From positions 1 to 10,919 of the forward strand of contig JBDREM010000292.1 in the NCBI GenBank assembly GCA_043819695.1: a stretch of DNA of 10,919 nucleotides. Reading direction: 5' to 3'. Each line of letters begins with the position of its first letter. Within the stretch, counting starts at the first letter, position 1. This document shows positions 7,806-10,919 of the stretch, one piece after another. Below the pieces are notes generated by a model. It did not search any database. It saw only the letters and a list, made by a program, of their open reading frames with translations, and was not told the origin of the DNA. Source of the DNA: CAYLQD01 sp043819695 (lineage in GTDB: Bacteria; Planctomycetota; PUPC01). Made by a program: the position numbers and the translations under genes.

Positions 7806-7814
7806 GGCTGCGGC

Positions 7815-8120
7815 GTGGAATACTTCGTGATCGGCGACGAAGACACCGTGCTCGGCTTCCGCTACGCGGGCGTCGAGGGGCAAGCCGTCCACACGCCCGA
7901 AGAGGCGCGGGCCGTCCTCGCCGGCCGCGTCGAGCCGGGCCGGGCCGGCATCGTCATCCTGACCGACGAGGTCGCGAACACGATACAGGACGAAGTGAAC
8001 AAGCTCCGGTTCGAATCGCGCACGCCGCTGATCGTGCAGGTGCCCGGCCCGGACGGTCCGCTGCCCGGGCGGCTCGACCTGCTCGCGGTCATCCGCGAGG
8101 CGCTGGGCATCAGGGTCTGA
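7815..8120 (+). CDS. V/A-type ATPase subunit F (central stalk)
   Basis: A 101-residue protein with a GTG start, 9 nt after the subunit K stop. Subunit F binds subunit D in the central rotor shaft. Family signatures are the N-terminal strand YFVIGDEDTVLGFRYAGVEG (3-22), the second strand GIVILTDEVA (45-54) and PLIVQVPGPDG (71-81), all expected for the Rossmann-like F fold of about 100 residues. The C-terminal helix (about 87-99) is the mobile regulatory element in homologues. AGGG overlapping the subunit K stop region (7804-7808) can serve as ribosome site. The gene lies before E here, whereas it follows C in Thermus and most archaea. Confidence 0.92.
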   Translation: MEYFVIGDEDTVLGFRYAGVEGQAVHTPEEARAVLAGRVEPGRAGIVILTDEVANTIQDEVNKLRFESRTPLIVQVPGPDGPLPGRLDLLAVIREALGIRV

Positions 8121-8134
8121 GGAAGAAATCCGCA

Positions 8135-8773
8135 ATGGACGAGAACAACAGGCAGCAGGCGCTGGCCGACGAAATCCTCTCGGACGCGCGCCGCCAGGCC
8201 GGCCGCAAGACCGGCCGCGCAAAGCGGACAGCGGAGAGCATTCTCAGGAACGCGCGTTCGCAGGCGGAGGAGATCGAACGAACAGCCACTGAAGCGGCGG
8301 AGCGGAAAGCGGAACGCGCCGCCGCCACGGTCATGGCCGACCTGCCATACCAGGAGCAGGCCAGGATCCTCCGCGCCAAAGACGACGTCGTCGGGCGGCT
8401 GTTCGCGGACTCACTCGAGGCGCTCGAGGCGCTGCCCCCCGGCGAGATGCTCTCGATCCTCGCCGGGCTGACCGTCGAAGCGATCGGCCTGATGCCGGGC
8501 GGCCGGTTCGTGCTCGAGCTGCGCGCCAAGGACGCCGAGCAGTTCGGCGCCGAGCTCGACGGACAGGCCGCCGCCGAGACCAGAAGAACAACGGGCAGAG
8601 ACATCACGGTCGAGATCGCAACGTCGCCCGAGCTGACGGGCGGCGGCGTGATCGTCAGGTCCGCCGACGGGCCGAAGATGGTCGACAACTCCTTTGCCGC
8701 GCGGATCCGGCGCTGCCGGCAGCGCCTGCGCGGCGAGATCGCAGAAATCGTGTTCGGAGACGGCTCAGAGTGA
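8135..8773 (+). CDS. V/A-type ATPase subunit E (peripheral stalk)
   Basis: 212 residues from the ATG at 8135, 14 nt after subunit F; GAGGAAG overlapping the F stop is the likely ribosome site. Residues 1 to about 70 are a charged coiled coil (Ala, Arg, Glu, Lys) that pairs with G/H. The C-terminal globular part ends in the family signature GGVIVRSADGPKMVDNSF (170-187) followed by AARIRRCRQRLRGEIAEIVFG, which contacts the top of the A3B3 head. The frame is open upstream to about 7436, but that part is a shadow of subunits K and F. The stop TGA overlaps the GTG start of subunit A by 4 nt, so the two are probably translationally coupled. Confidence 0.9.
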   Translation: MDENNRQQALADEILSDARRQAGRKTGRAKRTAESILRNARSQAEEIERTATEAAERKAERAAATVMADLPYQEQARILRAKDDVVGRLFADSLEALEALPPGEMLSILAGLTVEAIGLMPGGRFVLELRAKDAEQFGAELDGQAAAETRRTTGRDITVEIATSPELTGGGVIVRSADGPKMVDNSFAARIRRCRQRLRGEIAEIVFGDGSE

Positions 8774-10515
8774 ACAGCGGCAACGTACTGCGAGTGAGCG
8801 GCCCGATCGTCGACGCCGAGGGCCTGATCGGCGCGTCGATGCACGAAGTCGTCGAGGTCGGCCCAAGCCGCCTCATCGGCGAGGTCATACGGGTCGACGG
8901 CGACGTCGGCACCATCCAGGTGTACGAGAACACGAGCGGCCTGCGGCCCGGCGCCGAGGTCCAGTGCACCGGCGGCCCGCTCGCCCTCGTGCTCGGCCCC
9001 GGCCTGATCGGAACAATCTACGACGGCATCCAGCGCCCGCTCGACGCACTCCGGGCGGAGTCCGGCGCGTTCATCAGCCGCGGACAAAAGGCCGACGCGC
9101 TCGACGCAACGCGCGAGTGGCCCGTCACGATGCTGTGCAAGGAGGGCGACGAACTCCGCCCCGGCCAGATCATCGCAACCACGCCCGAGACCGGCGTCGT
9201 CGAGCACCGCGTGATGGTCCCGCCCGGCGCAAGCGGCACGGCAACGGACGTCGCCGAGAGCGGGGCGTACACCATCGAAGACTCGCTCTGCAAGGTGGGC
9301 GGGCGAGAGGTCAAGCTCTGCCAGCGATGGCCGGTACGGAAGGCGCGGCCGTTCGCCGATCGCCTCGCCCCGACGCGCCCGCTCATCACCGGCCAACGGA
9401 TCATCGACACGCTCTTCCCGATCGCCCGCGGCGGCACGGCCGCCATACCCGGCGGGTTCGGCACCGGCAAGACGATAACGCAGCACTCGCTCGCCAAGTG
9501 GTCCGACGCCGACATCATCGTCTACGTCGGCTGCGGCGAGCGCGGCAACGAAATGACGCAGGTGCTCCGGGAGTTTCCCGCGTTGACTGATCCGCGCACC
9601 GGCCGGCCGCTGATGGAGCGCACGATCCTCGTCGCCAACACGTCGAACATGCCCGTCGCCGCGCGCGAGGTCTCCATCTACACCGGCATCACGCTCGCCG
9701 AATACTACCGCGACATGGGGTACCACGTGGCCGTGATGGCCGACTCGACCTCGCGCTGGGCCGAGGCGCTCCGCGAACTCGGCGGACGGCTCGAAGAGCT
9801 GCCCGCCGAAGAGGGCTTCCCCGCATACCTGCCGACGCGGCTCGCGCAGTTCTACGAACGCGCCGGCTCCGTCGAGACGCTCGGCGGATCGGAGGCGTCG
9901 GTCACAATCATCGGATCGGTCTCGCCGCAGGGCGGCGACTTCACCGAGCCGGTCACGCAGCACACCCGCCGGTTCACCCGCTGCTTCTGGGCGCTCAGCA
10001 CCGCGCTCGCCAACGCGCGCCACTACCCGTCCATCCACTGGCTTGAAAGCTACAGCGAGTACGACGAGGACGTGTCGGAATGGTGGGGCACCGTCGCCCC
10101 GCGCTGGCACGAGCTGCGGCGGGAAGCGGTCGAGGCGCTTCAGCGCGAGGACAAGCTCCAACAGATCGTGAAGCTCGTCGGGCCGGACGTCCTGCCCGAC
10201 AGCCAGCGCCTCGTGCTCGTCACGGCCGAGATCATCAAGGTCGGCTTCCTCCAGCAAAACGCGTTCGACGAGACCGACATGTACTGCACGCCGAAGAAGC
10301 AGGCGGCGATCCTCGACGCGATCCTCGAGTTCTACCGGCGCGGCGCGGCCGTGGTCGCGCGCGGCGCGCCGCTCGTGCGCCTGACCGAGCTCCCCTGCCG
10401 GCTCGAGCTGATGCGCGCGAAATCGGAGATCAAGAACGACGACGACGCGGCGCTCGCCGCGCTGAAGCAATGCGTCATCGAAGGGCTCGCCCCGTTGGAG
10501 GCGGAGTATCAATAA
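8770..10515 (+). CDS. atpA: V/A-type ATPase catalytic subunit A
   Basis: 581 residues, the normal length for this catalytic subunit, which binds and hydrolyses (or synthesises) ATP in the A3B3 head. The N-terminal beta-barrel begins VLRVSGPIVDAEGL (6-19). The bulge or non-homologous domain typical of A but not F1-beta spans about 110-190. The P-loop is GGFGTGKT (228-235) with Lys234. GCGERGNE (254-261) carries the catalytic Glu257. Walker B and the following motif, VAVMADSTSRW (320-330), are intact, as are PAEEGFPAYLPTRLAQFYERAG (345-366) and SGSVSP-like IGSVSPQGGDF (381-391). The GTG start at 8770 overlaps the subunit E stop (GTGA) and has GGAG (8756-8759) at 10-nt spacing. The sequence resembles bacterial V-type enzymes more than archaeal ones at the P-loop. 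It should be fully functional. Confidence 0.97.
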   Translation: MNSGNVLRVSGPIVDAEGLIGASMHEVVEVGPSRLIGEVIRVDGDVGTIQVYENTSGLRPGAEVQCTGGPLALVLGPGLIGTIYDGIQRPLDALRAESGAFISRGQKADALDATREWPVTMLCKEGDELRPGQIIATTPETGVVEHRVMVPPGASGTATDVAESGAYTIEDSLCKVGGREVKLCQRWPVRKARPFADRLAPTRPLITGQRIIDTLFPIARGGTAAIPGGFGTGKTITQHSLAKWSDADIIVYVGCGERGNEMTQVLREFPALTDPRTGRPLMERTILVANTSNMPVAAREVSIYTGITLAEYYRDMGYHVAVMADSTSRWAEALRELGGRLEELPAEEGFPAYLPTRLAQFYERAGSVETLGGSEASVTIIGSVSPQGGDFTEPVTQHTRRFTRCFWALSTALANARHYPSIHWLESYSEYDEDVSEWWGTVAPRWHELRREAVEALQREDKLQQIVKLVGPDVLPDSQRLVLVTAEIIKVGFLQQNAFDETDMYCTPKKQAAILDAILEFYRRGAAVVARGAPLVRLTELPCRLELMRAKSEIKNDDDAALAALKQCVIEGLAPLEAEYQ

Positions 10516-10520
10516 AAGGA
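10516..10520 (+). repeat. AAGGA direct repeat flanking the hairpin element (left copy)
   Basis: AAGGA at 10516-10520 directly follows the subunit A stop, and an identical AAGGA lies at 10637-10641 on the other side of the hexamer hairpin. A 5-bp flanking duplication would be expected from an insertion. The right copy also resembles the AAGAG repeat unit, so coincidence is possible. Confidence 0.4.
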
Positions 10521-10522
10521 TG

Positions 10523-10570
10523 ACTCTTACTCTTGCTCTTACTCTTGCTCTTGCTCTTACTCTTGCTCTT
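10523..10570 (+). repeat. Tandem hexamer array, 8 x (A/G)CTCTT
   Basis: Eight perfect hexamers follow one another; the first base reads A, A, G, A, G, G, A, G. Twenty of 48 bases are G or C, well below the flanking genes, and the strand is almost all pyrimidine with one purine per hexamer. This array forms the left arm of the inverted repeat between subunits A and B. Confidence 0.97.
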
Positions 10571-10636
10571 AATCCCTCAGTCGGTATCCGTCCGCTATCT
10601 TGGGCCGGGAGTAAGAGCAAGATCAAGAGTAAGAGC
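10535..10636. repeat. Imperfect inverted repeat, 28-bp stem between A and B
   Basis: Positions 10535-10562 (hexamers 3 to 7) are complementary to 10609-10636 with a single mismatch (GCTCTT opposite a unit reading AAGATC). The order of A- and G-type hexamers also matches between arms, so this is a real inverted repeat and not just two purine/pyrimidine tracts. The 46-nt loop (10563-10608) has ordinary sequence. In RNA the stem could gain two G-U pairs at its top. No T-run follows, so it is not an intrinsic terminator. It sits inside an otherwise compact operon and may affect transcript processing, or it may be a dispersed non-coding repeat of the genome. Confidence 0.9.
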
Positions 10637-10641
10637 AAGGA
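10637..10641 (+). repeat. AAGGA direct repeat flanking the hairpin element (right copy)
   Basis: Second copy of AAGGA, matching 10516-10520. It is also part of AAGGAG (10637-10642), a good Shine-Dalgarno sequence 10 nt before the ATG at 10653, so the element boundary and a ribosome site coincide. Confidence 0.4.
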
Positions 10642-10652
10642 GTAGGAACTGA

Positions 10653-10685
10653 ATGAGGATTCGAGGACGCGCAACAAAACAATGA
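10653..10685 (+). other. Ten-codon leader ORF overlapping the subunit B start
   Basis: ATG at 10653 is followed by ten sense codons (MRIRGRATKQ) and a TGA at 10683-10685. That TGA overlaps the subunit B ATG (10682-10684) as ATGA. The leader has AAGGAG at 10-nt spacing, whereas the B start itself has only GAGGA (10663-10667) at 14 nt. Translating the leader could therefore deliver ribosomes to the B start. The ORF is too short to judge by codon use, so the coupling role is inference. Confidence 0.35.
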
Positions 10686-10919
10686 CCGAGACGAACAGGA
10701 ACATCGTCGAATACGCAGGCCTGTCGAAGGTTGACGGCCCGCTCATCTTCGTCGAGAACGTCCGCGACGCGGCGTTCGACGAGATGGTCGAGATTCGGGC
10801 GCCGTCGGGCGAGCTGCGGCTCGGCCAGGTGCTCGAGACGAGCGCCCGCGTCACGCTCGTGCAGGTCTTCGAGGGGACGCAAGGGCTCTCGAACAAGGGC
10901 ACGCGCGTCCGCTTCCTCG
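10682..10919 (+). CDS. atpB: V/A-type ATPase subunit B, 3'-partial
   Basis: The first 79 codons of the non-catalytic nucleotide-binding-fold subunit that alternates with A in the head. The visible part is the N-terminal beta-barrel: EYAGLSKVDGPLIFVENV, then DEMVEIRAPSGELRLGQVLE and VTLVQVFEGTQGLSNKGTRV, all characteristic of the B family. The full family length is about 430-470 residues, so most of the protein, including its degenerate P-loop region, lies beyond the right edge. The ATG at 10682 is the only usable in-frame start, because the frame is closed by TAG at 10643 and no ATG, GTG or TTG lies between. It follows the operon's only long gap (166 nt). Confidence 0.95.
   Translation, partial: MTETNRNIVEYAGLSKVDGPLIFVENVRDAAFDEMVEIRAPSGELRLGQVLETSARVTLVQVFEGTQGLSNKGTRVRFL

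Larger units (their letters stand above)
10520..10645 (+). other. Small ORF (41 codons) encoded across the inverted repeat
   Basis: ATG at 10520 to TAG at 10643-10645. The left array reads as alternating Leu with Thr or Ala (17 residues, hydrophobic), the loop gives 13 mixed residues, and the right array reads as alternating Ser/Ile and Lys, giving a basic end. The predicted peptide would thus have a hydrophobic N-terminal half and a lysine-rich tail. The only purine-rich stretch upstream, AAAAGG, abuts the ATG with no spacing, and the codon use is unlike its GC-rich neighbours. A hexamer repeat read in a frame without stops stays open automatically, so this is most likely a by-product of the repeat. 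Confidence 0.2.

Noticed and set aside
7436..8773. Single plus-strand frame running from before subunit K into subunit E
   Set aside because: The ATG at 7436 touches GGAGG with no spacing, and the first 230 or so codons are out-of-frame readings of K and F. Only the part from 8135 is a real gene.
10523..10570. CRISPR or other repeat-spacer array
   Set aside because: Units are directly adjacent hexamers with no spacers.
10535..10645. Intrinsic terminator after subunit A
   Set aside because: The stem is long and AT-richer than its surroundings, the loop is 46 nt and no T-run follows. B must also be expressed with A.
8110..10902. Very long minus-strand open frame opposite subunits E, A and B
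   Set aside because: It mirrors well-conserved ATPase genes and even reads through the hexamer repeat as Arg/Ala/Val alternation. It is a GC-bias shadow with no family features.

Overview
The window comes from a GC-rich bacterial genome. All supported genes lie on the plus strand. The core is most of an operon for a bacterial V/A-type (rotary) ATPase, the class found in Thermus, spirochaetes, chlamydiae, enterococci and several PVC-superphylum lineages. The subunit A sequence looks bacterial rather than archaeal (GGFGTGKT P-loop, GCGERGNE, ADSTSRW). The lineage cannot be fixed from this window. GC-rich codon use, a stand-alone PTS EIIA and an unusual subunit order would suit an uncultured PVC-type or similar phylum, but that is a low-confidence inference.

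Layout: (1) Positions 2-3484 hold the 3' part of a very large alanine-rich coiled-coil protein. Its frame is open through the left edge, so the true start is outside the window. (2) Positions 3485-3653 are a 169-nt intergenic region with a candidate promoter overlapped by two short palindromes. (3) Positions 3654-4118 encode a single-domain PTS EIIA protein with an intact phosphorylatable histidine. (4) The ATPase genes start 4 nt later and run G/H (4123-4434), C/d (4462-5487), I/a (5489-7411), K/c (7443-7805), F (7815-8120), E (8135-8773), A (8770-10515) and the start of B (10682 to the right edge). Subunit D is not in the window and is expected downstream.

The gaps from EIIA through subunit A range from a 4-nt overlap to 31 nt, which implies one transcript. 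The exception is the 166-nt A-B gap. It holds eight tandem (A/G)CTCTT hexamers facing a near-complementary array, so the DNA or RNA can fold into a 28-bp hairpin with one mismatch. The element is bounded by AAGGA direct repeats. Removing it and one copy would place AAGGAG directly after the subunit A stop, so it looks like an insertion into an originally compact junction. Downstream of it is a 10-codon leader ORF whose stop overlaps the subunit B start.

Together the ATPase genes encode the A3B3 catalytic head (A, B), peripheral stalks (E, G/H), central stalk parts (F, C/d) and the membrane motor (I, K). The co-directional EIIA could couple PEP-dependent phosphorylation state to this ATPase; that link rests on position only. 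The parts most worth a second look are the EIIA-ATPase pairing, the A-B inverted-repeat element and the giant alanine zipper.
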